From positions 1,054,001 through 1,118,000 of the forward strand of contig OZ244850.1 in assembly GCA_965220895.1 (NCBI GenBank): 64,000 nt of DNA, read 5' to 3'. A program made the position numbers and the translations under genes. The stretch's first letter is position 1, and each line of letters begins with the position of its first letter. Shown one piece after another: positions 32,665 through 41,180 of this stretch. The notes under the pieces are model-generated. The model worked only from the letters and a program-made list of their open reading frames with translations, was not told where the DNA came from and did no database searches. Source of the DNA: WTFY01 sp965220895 (GTDB lineage: Bacteria; Pseudomonadota; Gammaproteobacteria; UBA4575).

Positions 32665-34008
32665 TTGCCCAACGTCATTCCCTCTTCCGCCGACTCCATC
32701 TGTGCCGTGGCCACCGCGCCCGGGCGCTCTGCCCTGGCCGTAATCCGGCTGTCCGGCCCGGATGCGCATGCCATTGCAGAGCAGGTGACGCATCGCAAGC
32801 TGGCCGTGCGCGAGGCCATACTGACCGGCTTTTACGATGCCCGCGGCGAGCGCATCGACCAGGGTATCGCGCTCTATTTCCAGGCGCCGGCCTCCTTTTC
32901 GGGCGAGGACCTGGTCGAATTCCACAGCCACGGCAGCCCGGTGGTGTGCGACCTTTTGCTGGACACGCTGTGCGCACAAGGCGCGCGCCTGGCAGAGCCC
33001 GGTGAATTCAGCCTGCGGGCCTTTTTGAACCACAAGATCGATCTGGCCCAGGCCGAAGCCATCGCCGATTTGATCGCCAGCTCCACCGAGCAATGCGTGC
33101 GCCTGGCCAACCGCTCCCTGCAGGGGCTTTTCTCCGCCCGGGTACAGGAAATCCTGGGGCGGCTGGTGGCCATGCGTGCGGGGATCGAGGCGTACCTGGA
33201 TTTTCCCGACGAGGATCTCGACGTGCAGCACGCACAGGACTTTTGCGAACAGCTGGACGAGCTTGGGGAGGCGATCACGACGCTTCTCGAGCAGGCACAG
33301 GCGGGGGAGCAGCTGAACACCGGGGCTACACTCGCCATCGCCGGCGCCCCCAATGTCGGCAAGTCCAGCCTGATCAATGCCCTGGCCCAGAGTGACCTTG
33401 CCATCGTCACCGACACGCCCGGAACCACCCGCGATCCCGTGGCCGCGGACATTGAAATCGAGGGCATGCCGATCCACGTGGTGGATACCGCCGGCGTGCG
33501 CGAGACCGAGGATGCCATCGAGCGCGAGGGGATAGCGCGCACCCGCCGCACGCTGGCGCAGGCAGACCTGGTGGTGTGGATGGACGATGTCACCCAGTCC
33601 CCTGCGGCGCAGGCCGCCCCCGAGGAAGTGGATGCGGCGCGCAGGATCCGGGTACACAACAAGATCGACCTGACCGGCCGTGCACCCGAGGCCCTTGAGG
33701 ATGAAGTCTACCTGTCCGTCAAGACCACCGCGGGCCTGCAGGCGCTGATCGACCTGATCCGCGCCCGGTTGCTGGGAAGCGAGCAGGCGAGCACGCCGTT
33801 TCTGGCCCGCCGGCGCCATCGGCTCGCCCTGCAGCGTACCCGGAAGCATATCCGGGCGGCCGTGCAGGGGTTGCGCGAGGCCCGCGGACTGGAGCTGGCC
33901 GGTGAGGACCTGCGCCTGGCCCAGCACGCACTGGGGGAGATTACCGGGGAGTTCGGTTCCGAGGACCTGCTGGGCCGCATCTTCAGCGAGTTCTGCATCG
34001 GAAAGTAG
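32665..34008 (+). CDS. mnmE: tRNA modification GTPase MnmE
   Basis: 447 residues. An N-terminal formyl-folate domain (TICAVATAPG-like SICAVATAPGRSALAVIRLSG), helical domain, inserted G domain with GAPNVGKSSLI, DTPGTTRD and VDTAGVRETEDAIE, NKID, and the C-terminal FCIGK motif with the catalytic Cys. With MnmG it makes 5-carboxymethylaminomethyl-U34. Start TTG 32665. Confidence 0.98.
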   Translation: MPNVIPSSADSICAVATAPGRSALAVIRLSGPDAHAIAEQVTHRKLAVREAILTGFYDARGERIDQGIALYFQAPASFSGEDLVEFHSHGSPVVCDLLLDTLCAQGARLAEPGEFSLRAFLNHKIDLAQAEAIADLIASSTEQCVRLANRSLQGLFSARVQEILGRLVAMRAGIEAYLDFPDEDLDVQHAQDFCEQLDELGEAITTLLEQAQAGEQLNTGATLAIAGAPNVGKSSLINALAQSDLAIVTDTPGTTRDPVAADIEIEGMPIHVVDTAGVRETEDAIEREGIARTRRTLAQADLVVWMDDVTQSPAAQAAPEEVDAARRIRVHNKIDLTGRAPEALEDEVYLSVKTTAGLQALIDLIRARLLGSEQASTPFLARRRHRLALQRTRKHIRAAVQGLREARGLELAGEDLRLAQHALGEITGEFGSEDLLGRIFSEFCIGK

Positions 34009-34109
34009 TCGAGTCCGCACACCGGGTTCAGTACAATGGGCGGGATTTGCAAACGGGGCGTGTGCAGGTTCACGATCCGGGCAGGCCGCATGGGCATGGA
34101 CTTTCGAAT

Positions 34110-36002
34110 ATGAACACATCCGGACAGCGCTACGAGGTTATCGTCATCGGCGGCGGACACGCAGGTACCGAGGCGGCGCTCGCGGCTGCGCGCATGGGTT
34201 GTCGCACGCTGCTGGTGAGCCACAACCTGGAGACCCTCGGGCAGATGAGCTGCAACCCGGCCATCGGCGGGATCGGCAAAAGCCACCTGGTCCGAGAAAT
34301 CGATGCCATGGGCGGAGCCATGGCCCTGGCCGCTGACCGTGCCGGAATCCAGTTCCGCATCCTGAACTCGCGCAAGGGCCCGGCGGTTCGCGCCACCCGC
34401 GCGCAGGCGGACCGGGCGCTGTACAAGGCTGCCATCCGCCAGATGCTGGAGAACCAGGAAGGCCTGCATCTCTTCCAGGCTTCGGTCGATGACCTGGTGG
34501 TGGAGCAGGATGTCGTTCGCGGGGTACGCACCCAGTCCGGTCTGCAGTTTGAGGCTCAAGCCGTGGTGCTGACCACCGGCACGTTCCTGGGCGGCAAGAT
34601 TCATGTGGGCGACATCCAGTACGGCGCCGGGCGCGCCGGCGACCCGCCGGCTCTGGCACTGGCGCAACGCCTGCGCGAGCTGCCGTTTCGTGTCGGTCGC
34701 CTGAAAACCGGCACCCCGCCGCGCCTGGACGGGCGCACCATCGATTTCAGCGCCATGGAACGCCAGCCCGGCGATGTGCCGACCCCGGTGTTCTCGTTCG
34801 CGGGCAGCCGCGAGCTGCACCCCGAGCAGGTCAGCTGCCACATCACCTACACCAATGAGACCACGCACGCCCTCATCCGCGAGGACCTGCACCGCTCCCC
34901 CATGTACAACGGCAGCATCGAGAGCGTCGGACCGCGGTACTGCCCGTCCATCGAAGACAAGGTCACCCGCTTTGCCGAGCGCACCCAACACCAGGTATTT
35001 GTCGAACCGGAAGGCCTTCAGACCCATGAGGTGTATCCGAACGGGTTGTCCACCAGCCTTCCCTATGAGACCCAGTGCGACTTCGTGCACTCGATCAAGG
35101 GCTTCGAGAACGCGCACATCACGCGCCCCGGCTATGCCATCGAGTACGACTTTTTTGACCCGCGCGACCTGCGGCCCAGCCTGGATACCCGCGCCGTGCA
35201 GGGGCTGTATTTTGCCGGCCAGATCAACGGCACCACGGGCTACGAGGAAGCCGCCGCTCAGGGGCTGTTGGCGGGCATCAATGCCGCTCGCCGGGTTCAG
35301 CAGAAGGAAGCCTGGATCGTGCGCCGTGATGAGGCCTACCTCGGAGTCATGGTGGATGACCTGGTCACGCGCGGCACCCTGGAGCCGTACCGCATGTTCA
35401 CCAGCCGCGCGGAATTCCGCCTGATCCTGCGCCAGGACAATGCGGACCTGCGGCTCAGCGAAACCGCCCACCGTCTCGGCTGCCTGCCCGAGGCGCGCTG
35501 GCAGGCATTTGAGCAAAAGCGCGCGGCCATCGAGCGCGAAACCCGGCGCTTGCAATCCATCCATTTGCGCCCACAGGATGTGTCGCCCGAGCAGGCCCGG
35601 GAGGTGCTGGGCGGGGAACTCAGACACGAATACCGCCTGTATGACCTGTTGCGAAGACCGCAGACGAGCCTGGAGCAGCTGCTCCGGCTGGTGCCCGGTA
35701 CGGGCACGGACCTCTCCCCGGAGGTCGCCGAGCAGATCGAGATCCAGGCCCGCTACGCCGGCTACATCGATCGCCAGAATGCGCAGGCCCGACACCTCAC
35801 AGAGCAGGAGCATGTGCGCTTGCCGGAGAACCTGGAGTATGCCGCCATTGCCGGGCTGTCCAACGAGGCCCGCCAGAAACTGGCCGAGATTCGCCCGCGC
35901 ACCCTGGGGCAGGCCGCGAGAATCCCGGGCATCACCTCCTCGGCACTGTCGCTCTTGCTGGTGCACCTGAGAACGCGTGAGCAGCTGAAGCAGAGCGCGT
36001 GA
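34110..36002 (+). CDS. mnmG: tRNA uridine 5-carboxymethylaminomethyl modification enzyme MnmG
   Basis: 630 residues from ATG 34110 (MNTSGQRYEVIVIGGGHAG). FAD-binding GGGHAGTEAA, the GidA signatures GQMSCNPAIGGIGKSHLVREIDA-type segment and GQINGTTGYEEAAAQG, and a C-terminal helical MnmE-binding domain. Partner of MnmE, encoded 101 bases upstream. The stop overlaps the rsmG start (GTGA). Confidence 0.98.
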   Translation: MNTSGQRYEVIVIGGGHAGTEAALAAARMGCRTLLVSHNLETLGQMSCNPAIGGIGKSHLVREIDAMGGAMALAADRAGIQFRILNSRKGPAVRATRAQADRALYKAAIRQMLENQEGLHLFQASVDDLVVEQDVVRGVRTQSGLQFEAQAVVLTTGTFLGGKIHVGDIQYGAGRAGDPPALALAQRLRELPFRVGRLKTGTPPRLDGRTIDFSAMERQPGDVPTPVFSFAGSRELHPEQVSCHITYTNETTHALIREDLHRSPMYNGSIESVGPRYCPSIEDKVTRFAERTQHQVFVEPEGLQTHEVYPNGLSTSLPYETQCDFVHSIKGFENAHITRPGYAIEYDFFDPRDLRPSLDTRAVQGLYFAGQINGTTGYEEAAAQGLLAGINAARRVQQKEAWIVRRDEAYLGVMVDDLVTRGTLEPYRMFTSRAEFRLILRQDNADLRLSETAHRLGCLPEARWQAFEQKRAAIERETRRLQSIHLRPQDVSPEQAREVLGGELRHEYRLYDLLRRPQTSLEQLLRLVPGTGTDLSPEVAEQIEIQARYAGYIDRQNAQARHLTEQEHVRLPENLEYAAIAGLSNEARQKLAEIRPRTLGQAARIPGITSSALSLLLVHLRTREQLKQSA

Positions 36003-36655
36003 GTCCTTTGGCGGCCCCCTCGATTTCCCTTTCGACCCCGCGGGACGGGACGCAGCTTGAGGCCGGGCTGGCGCAGATGCAGATCCCGGCAGACCCCGCC
36101 TGCCAGCAGGCGCTGCTGCAGTTCATGCAGTTGCTGCAAAAATGGAACCGGGCATACAACCTCACGGGTGCGACGGACACCGACACGCTGCTTCACCGCC
36201 ACGTGCTGGACAGCTTGAGTCTGTTGCCCCACCTCGCCGGGCGCCACGTGATCGATGTCGGCAGCGGCGGGGGACTGCCCGGCATCCCCTTGGCGATCGC
36301 CAGCCGGGACCGGGAATTCCTGCTGCTCGATGCCAGTGCCAAAAAGACCCGGTTCATCCAGCAGTGCATCCTCGAGATCGGCCTGCAAAATGTCCGGGTG
36401 CACCGGCAAAGGGTGGAGGAGTACATGCCACCACAGGGCTTTGATACGGTGGTGAGCCGGGCGCTGGCGCCCGCGCAAACGCTGCTCGGGTGGGTGGACC
36501 CCCTGCTGGTTCGTGGCCGGGTGCTGCTCATGCTCGGACAGGCCAGCGGTCTGCCCGAGTTGCCGTGCGGCTATCACCTGCGGGGAGTCTATCCGGCAGG
36601 CGTTCCGGGAGCCGGGCCCGGCCGACAAATCGCCGTGCTCGAGAAGAGCCCATGA
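35999..36655 (+). CDS. rsmG: 16S rRNA (guanine527-N7)-methyltransferase
   Basis: 218 residues. SAM-binding motif VIDVGSGGGLPGIPLAI, preceded by KWNRAYNLTGATD and followed by LLDASAKKTRFI, all RsmG hallmarks. GTG start overlaps the mnmG stop; its own stop overlaps the parA ATG (ATGA). Methylates G527 of 16S rRNA; loss gives low-level streptomycin resistance in other species. Confidence 0.96.
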   Translation: MSPLAAPSISLSTPRDGTQLEAGLAQMQIPADPACQQALLQFMQLLQKWNRAYNLTGATDTDTLLHRHVLDSLSLLPHLAGRHVIDVGSGGGLPGIPLAIASRDREFLLLDASAKKTRFIQQCILEIGLQNVRVHRQRVEEYMPPQGFDTVVSRALAPAQTLLGWVDPLLVRGRVLLMLGQASGLPELPCGYHLRGVYPAGVPGAGPGRQIAVLEKSP

Positions 36656-37452
36656 GAACGGTCTCGATTACCAACCAGAAGGGCGGTGTGGGCAAGACCA
36701 CCACCTCGGTCAATCTGGCCGCTGCCATGGCGAACACCCCCCGCCGGGTGCTGCTCATCGACCTGGACCCGCAAGGCAATGCCACCACGGGCTCCGGAGT
36801 GGACAAACGGGAAGTGGAGAACACCACGGCACAGGCCCTGATGAAGGATGCGCTGGCGGGCGAGTGCATCGTTGCCGGCTGCAAGGGAGGCTATGACCTG
36901 ATGCCCGGCAACGAACAGCTGACCACGGCCGAAGTGGGCTTACTGGAACTGCAGGGCCGCGAGTTCCGGCTGCGCGAGACCTTGCAGCCGCTGCACGAGC
37001 ACTATGACTACGTCTTCCTCGATTGCCCGCCCTCGCTCAACATGCTCACACTCAACGGCCTGGTGGCGGCAGACAGCGTCATCATTCCTACACAGTGCGA
37101 GTACTATGCGCTTGAAGGGCTGTCGGCCCTGATGCAAACCATCGACCGTGTGCGCCGCACTGCCAACCCCGCGCTTGAGGTCGAGGGTCTGCTGCGCACC
37201 ATGTACGACTCGCGCAACAATCTGGCCCAGGATGTCTCCAGCCAGCTGGCCTCGCACTTCGGCGAAGACGTCTACCGCACCATCATCCCCCGCAACGTGA
37301 CACTGGCCGAGGCGCCTAGCCACGGCCTGCCGGTGTTGCTGTATGATGCATACTCGCGCGGTGCACAGGCCTATCTGAATCTGGCCAACGAAATGCTGGC
37401 TCGAACGGAAGGCCCAGAAGCCGTGGCATCCCGTTCGCCGCAGGTGCAGTAA
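36652..37452 (+). CDS. parA: Chromosome partitioning ATPase ParA (Soj)
   Basis: 266 residues from ATG 36652. Deviant Walker A QKGGVGKTTTSVNLA, DLDPQGNATTG, YVFLDCPPSLNMLTLN. Partner of ParB, which follows after 14 bases, and of the parS sites in recF. Distinct from the shorter orphan ParA at 22133-22771. Confidence 0.97.
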   Translation: MRTVSITNQKGGVGKTTTSVNLAAAMANTPRRVLLIDLDPQGNATTGSGVDKREVENTTAQALMKDALAGECIVAGCKGGYDLMPGNEQLTTAEVGLLELQGREFRLRETLQPLHEHYDYVFLDCPPSLNMLTLNGLVAADSVIIPTQCEYYALEGLSALMQTIDRVRRTANPALEVEGLLRTMYDSRNNLAQDVSSQLASHFGEDVYRTIIPRNVTLAEAPSHGLPVLLYDAYSRGAQAYLNLANEMLARTEGPEAVASRSPQVQ

Positions 37453-37466
37453 CACACACCAGGATC

Positions 37467-38342
37467 ATGACGAAGAAAAAACGAGGGCTGGGCGCACTGG
37501 GGGTCGACGTATTGCTGAGCACCCCGGGCCCGGGCGCCGAAGAGGAGGGTCGCGGTGCGGCCCTGCAGCAGTTACCCATCGAGCGGGTCCGCCGCAGCCC
37601 GTACCAGCCGCGACAGTCGATGCAGCCCGAAGCGCTGGAAGCGCTGGCGGAATCGATCCGCCAACAGGGGGTGATGCAGCCCGTCGTAGTACGCCGGGTC
37701 GACGAGGATTACCAGTTGATTGCCGGGGAACGCCGATGGCGGGCGGCCCAAATTGCCGGCCTGCATGAGATCCCGGCCATCGTGCGCGAGGCGAGCGACT
37801 CGGAAGTGGCCGCCATGGCCCTGGTCGAGAACCTGCAGCGCGAGGACCTGAAGGCGCTGGAGGAAGCGCGGGCGTTTTCCACCCTGGTCGAGCGTTTTGG
37901 CCTGACCCACCAGCAGGTGGGAGATGCCACCGGTCGCTCACGCACGGCCGTCAGCAACAGCCTGCGCCTGCTGACCCTGCCGGGCGCAGTGAAGGACCTG
38001 CTGGATCAGGGCCGCATCGAGATGGGCCATGCGCGCGCCCTGCTGGCCCTGGATGAAGCCGGGCAGCTTGAGGCCGCCCAGGCCGTGGTCCGCCAAAACC
38101 TGTCCGTGCGGGCAGCCGAGAGACTGGTCAAGCGGATGGCCCAGGGCACCGCGCGGCCCTCCGAGCGCAAGGCTCGCACAGACCCCGATATCCTGCGCAT
38201 GGAAGAAAAGCTTTCCGGGCAACTGCAGGCCCGCGTGAAGATCCGCCACCGCCAAAATGGCAGCGGGCAGGTGTCGATTTCCTATGCCAACCTGGACGAG
38301 TTTGGCGGAATTGTCGAACGACTGGTTGCACCGCGCGACTGA
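37467..38342 (+). CDS. parB: Chromosome partitioning protein ParB (Spo0J)
   Basis: 291 residues. N-terminal KKKRGLGALGVDVLLS, the CTP-binding region with RRSPYQPRQ and GERRWRAAQIAGL, a helix-turn-helix with LTHQQVGDATGRSRTAVSNSLRLL that reads parS, and a C-terminal dimerisation domain ending FGGIVERLV. It loads on the parS sites in recF and slides as a CTP-dependent clamp. Confidence 0.97.
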   Translation: MTKKKRGLGALGVDVLLSTPGPGAEEEGRGAALQQLPIERVRRSPYQPRQSMQPEALEALAESIRQQGVMQPVVVRRVDEDYQLIAGERRWRAAQIAGLHEIPAIVREASDSEVAAMALVENLQREDLKALEEARAFSTLVERFGLTHQQVGDATGRSRTAVSNSLRLLTLPGAVKDLLDQGRIEMGHARALLALDEAGQLEAAQAVVRQNLSVRAAERLVKRMAQGTARPSERKARTDPDILRMEEKLSGQLQARVKIRHRQNGSGQVSISYANLDEFGGIVERLVAPRD

Positions 38343-38386
38343 ACTCGTGGGGGCCGGTTCACGGCCGATCAGTGCCCCGCATGCGG

Positions 38387-38415
38387 TTGAGATTTTAATG
38401 TCCAAACCGTATACT
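38387..38415 (+). promoter_or_regulatory. Promoter of the ATP synthase operon
   Basis: TTGAGA (38387-38392), a 17-base spacer and TATACT (38410-38415) lie 110 bases before atpI in the parB-atpI gap. Good sigma70 match in the expected place. Confidence 0.7.
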
Positions 38416-38524
38416 TCGCGCCTCTTGAAAAACATGCCGCAGACCCATCCCAGGCGAGCGTTGGGGCTGTCGCACAGGGCAGCACGAACGCAGCTGCAGA
38501 CCGGCCCCGGACCCTAGTGAAACA

Positions 38525-38920
38525 TTGGCTCGAAAACTGAACGTACCCTTGCAGGTGAACCGCATACTCATCGCGCAGTGGACGGTCACTCTTGGCGTGT
38601 CCGCACCCCTGTTCGTGTTGCACCGCGAGCTGGCCCTGTCTGCCTTTCTGGGGGGCCTGATCTGTGTGCTGCCCAACCTGTATTTTGCCCGCCAGCTGTT
38701 TTTGAGAGAACGCAGCCTGCAGATTCGCGGCCTGGTCTGGTCCGCCTTCGGTGCGGAATTTGTCAAGATGATGCTCGCCATCCTGTTGTTTGCGGTCGTC
38801 TTCATACACTATGAGGGCGTGCACCCCCTGGTCCTGCTGGCCACCTACTTCGCGGCGCATTCCTGCAACTGGGCGGTTCCGCTGCTGAAACCGGAAGCGG
38901 CACCCCGGCCCATCACCTGA
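38525..38920 (+). CDS. atpI: ATP synthase accessory protein AtpI
   Basis: 131 residues with four hydrophobic helices, small and basic at the start (ARKLNVPLQVNRILIAQW). Its position directly before atpB identifies it as AtpI, which aids c-ring assembly. Start TTG 38525; no ATG fits. Confidence 0.85.
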   Translation: MARKLNVPLQVNRILIAQWTVTLGVSAPLFVLHRELALSAFLGGLICVLPNLYFARQLFLRERSLQIRGLVWSAFGAEFVKMMLAILLFAVVFIHYEGVHPLVLLATYFAAHSCNWAVPLLKPEAAPRPIT

Positions 38921-38923
38921 CGC

Positions 38924-39787
38924 ATGGCAAGCACCATCACATCGTCGCAGTACATCCAGCATCACCTGACGAACTGGACCTACGGACGGCATCCGGACGG
39001 CCACTGGGGCTTTGCCCACAGCGCCGAGGAGGTGGCCGAGATGGGCTTCTGGTCGATCCATGTGGACAGCCTGCTATGGTCGTTTTCGCTCGGCGCGCTG
39101 TTCCTCTACGTGTTTCACCGGGCGGCGCGTTCCATGACGGCCGAGACGCCGGCCGGGCTGCAGAACTTTGTCGAGTGGGTGGTGGATTTCATCAACGACA
39201 ACGTGCGCGGCTCGTTCAGCGCGAAAAATGACCTGATCGCCCCGCTTGCCCTGACGGTCTTCGTGTGGGTGCTGTTGATGAACCTGATGGACCTGGTGCC
39301 GGTGGACTGGATCCCGTGGCTGGCCGGACAGTTCGGTCATTTCGCCCTGGGCATGGACCCGCACCATGTGTACTTCAAGATTGTGCCGACCACGGACCTG
39401 AATATCACGGCCGGTCTGGCCGTGGCCGTGTTCGTGCTGATGATTTTTTACAGCATCAAGATCAAGGGCCTCGGCGGCTTTCTCGGCGAGCTTTCATTCC
39501 AGCCGTTCGGCAAGTGGGGGCTGCCTGCGAACCTCCTGCTGGAAGGCATCTCGCTGATATCGAAACCGGTATCGCTCGCCCTGCGCCTGTTCGGCAACCT
39601 GTACGCGGGGGAAATGATCTTCATCCTGATCGCGCTGCTTTACAGCGGCGGGATACTGTGGGGCACCCTGGGCGGATTTCTGCAGTTGGGCTGGGCGATT
39701 TTCCACATCCTGATCATCCTGCTGCAGGCCTTTATCTTCATGGTGCTGACGATCGTCTATCTCGACATGGCCCATCAGCACCATTAG
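38924..39787 (+). CDS. atpB: F1Fo ATP synthase subunit a
   Basis: 287 residues, polytopic. The proton-path arginine is in SLALRLFGNLYAGEMIF, with the C-terminal FIFMVLTIVYLDMA. The N-terminal WGFAHSAEEVAEMGFWSIHVDSLL segment is a longer version of the E. coli start, as in many GC-rich gammaproteobacteria. Confidence 0.97.
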   Translation: MASTITSSQYIQHHLTNWTYGRHPDGHWGFAHSAEEVAEMGFWSIHVDSLLWSFSLGALFLYVFHRAARSMTAETPAGLQNFVEWVVDFINDNVRGSFSAKNDLIAPLALTVFVWVLLMNLMDLVPVDWIPWLAGQFGHFALGMDPHHVYFKIVPTTDLNITAGLAVAVFVLMIFYSIKIKGLGGFLGELSFQPFGKWGLPANLLLEGISLISKPVSLALRLFGNLYAGEMIFILIALLYSGGILWGTLGGFLQLGWAIFHILIILLQAFIFMVLTIVYLDMAHQHH

Positions 39788-39837
39788 CGACACATTTTGT
39801 AACCTCATTTCACGAAACTGGTAACAGGAGAATTACG

Positions 39838-40071
39838 ATGGAACTATCACAAGCCGTACTGTACATCGCGGGTGCACTCATGCTGGGCATCGGTGCCGCC
39901 GGTGCCGCCGTGGGCATCGGGGTGCTGGGCGGGCGCTTCCTGGAGGGCGCCGCACGACAGCCCGAGCTGATCCCCATGTTGAGAACGCAGTTCTTCATCG
40001 TCATGGGTCTGGTGGATGCGCTGCCTGTCATCGCCATCGCCATCGGCCTGTACGTACTGTTCGCGGTCTAG
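39838..40071 (+). CDS. atpE: F1Fo ATP synthase subunit c
   Basis: 77 residues, two helices joined by the polar loop ARQPE. The ion-binding Asp60 is in MGLVDALPVIAIAIG. The residues that make Na+ sites in other species are absent, so the ring is proton-coupled. ATG 39838 has AGGAG 8 bases upstream, fitting its high expression. Confidence 0.97.
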   Translation: MELSQAVLYIAGALMLGIGAAGAAVGIGVLGGRFLEGAARQPELIPMLRTQFFIVMGLVDALPVIAIAIGLYVLFAV

Positions 40072-40116
40072 CCCACTCGCAGCATTTTCCCGTCAACCAA
40101 CCAGTAGAGTCCAGAC

Positions 40117-40587
40117 ATGAACATTGGTCTAACGTTATTCGGTCAAACCATCGCATTCATCATTTTTGTCCTGTTCTGCATGAAGTACGTGTGGCCGCCG
40201 ATCATGACCGCGCTTGACGAGCGGAAAAAGAAAATCGCCGACGGCCTGGCCGAGGCGGAACGCGGGTTCAAACAGCAGGAACTGGCCGAGCGCGACGCCG
40301 AGCACAAGATCTCCGAGGCCAAGCAACAGGCGGCCGACATCCTGAACCAGGCGCAAAAGCGCGCCAATGAAATCGTCGAGAACGCCAAGTCCGATGCCGC
40401 CGAAGAAGGCAACCGCATCAAGGAAGCCGCCCATGCCGAGGTTGAAAAGGAAGTGCACCGGGCCACCGAGGAACTCAGAACCCGGGTTTCGGTCATCGCG
40501 GTAGCCGGTGCCGAGCGCATCCTGAAAAAAGAAATTGATGCCGGCGCCCATCGGGACATGCTGGAGGATCTGGCGACCCAGATCTAG
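40117..40587 (+). CDS. atpF: F1Fo ATP synthase subunit b
   Basis: 156 residues: one N-terminal membrane helix (NIGLTLFGQTIAFIIFVLFCMKYVW-type start) followed by a long charged coiled coil with AEAERGFKQQELAERDAE and a C-terminal RILKKEIDAGAH delta-binding end. Forms the peripheral stalk. Confidence 0.97.
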   Translation: MNIGLTLFGQTIAFIIFVLFCMKYVWPPIMTALDERKKKIADGLAEAERGFKQQELAERDAEHKISEAKQQAADILNQAQKRANEIVENAKSDAAEEGNRIKEAAHAEVEKEVHRATEELRTRVSVIAVAGAERILKKEIDAGAHRDMLEDLATQI

Positions 40588-40611
40588 GGCTGCAAAATTC
40601 ATTCCCCAGAC

Positions 40612-41148
40612 ATGTCAGATCTCACCACTGCCGCCAGACCCTACGCCCGCGCCGCCTTCGATGCGGCCTGCGCCCACCAGGAACAGGAATCCTGGACCGG
40701 GATGCTGGCATTCATGGTGGCGGTCGCCTGCGACCCGACCATGCGCGCCCTGCTCGACAGTCCGGCGCTGTCCCGACAGCAGGCCGCCGAGCTGCTGATC
40801 TCGGTATGCGAGGAGCAGCTCGACGAGCGCGCCCGCAACTTCATCCGCCTGCTGGCCGAGAATGACCGCATCCGCCTGCTGCCGGACATCGAGGTCCTGT
40901 TCCGGCGTTATCGGGCCGAGGCCGAAGGCACGGTCAATGCTGAGGTGATCTCGGCGAGCGAGGTCGATGAGGCACAACTGGCACACATCACCCAGGCCTT
41001 GAAGCAACGCCTCGGCAAAGAGGTGCAGCTGGTGTCGCGGACCGACCCGGCGCTGATCGGCGGCGCTGTCATCCGTGCAGGCGACCTGGTGATCGACGGA
41101 TCCGTTCGCGGACGCCTCGACAAGCTTTCAACGGCCCTGGCGCACTGA
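40612..41148 (+). CDS. atpH: F1Fo ATP synthase subunit delta
   Basis: 178 residues. Helical N-terminal domain (TTAARPYARAAFDAA) that caps the alpha subunits and the C-terminal family pattern GGAVIRAGDLVIDGSVRGRLDKL. Links F1 to the b stalk. Confidence 0.97.
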   Translation: MSDLTTAARPYARAAFDAACAHQEQESWTGMLAFMVAVACDPTMRALLDSPALSRQQAAELLISVCEEQLDERARNFIRLLAENDRIRLLPDIEVLFRRYRAEAEGTVNAEVISASEVDEAQLAHITQALKQRLGKEVQLVSRTDPALIGGAVIRAGDLVIDGSVRGRLDKLSTALAH

Positions 41149-41180
41149 GCACGGCAGCCGGGCAACAAGAGGATTCGAAC

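Noticed and set aside
31081..34119. 1012-residue minus-strand open frame
   Set aside because: It is antisense to yidC and mnmE, both unmistakable genes.
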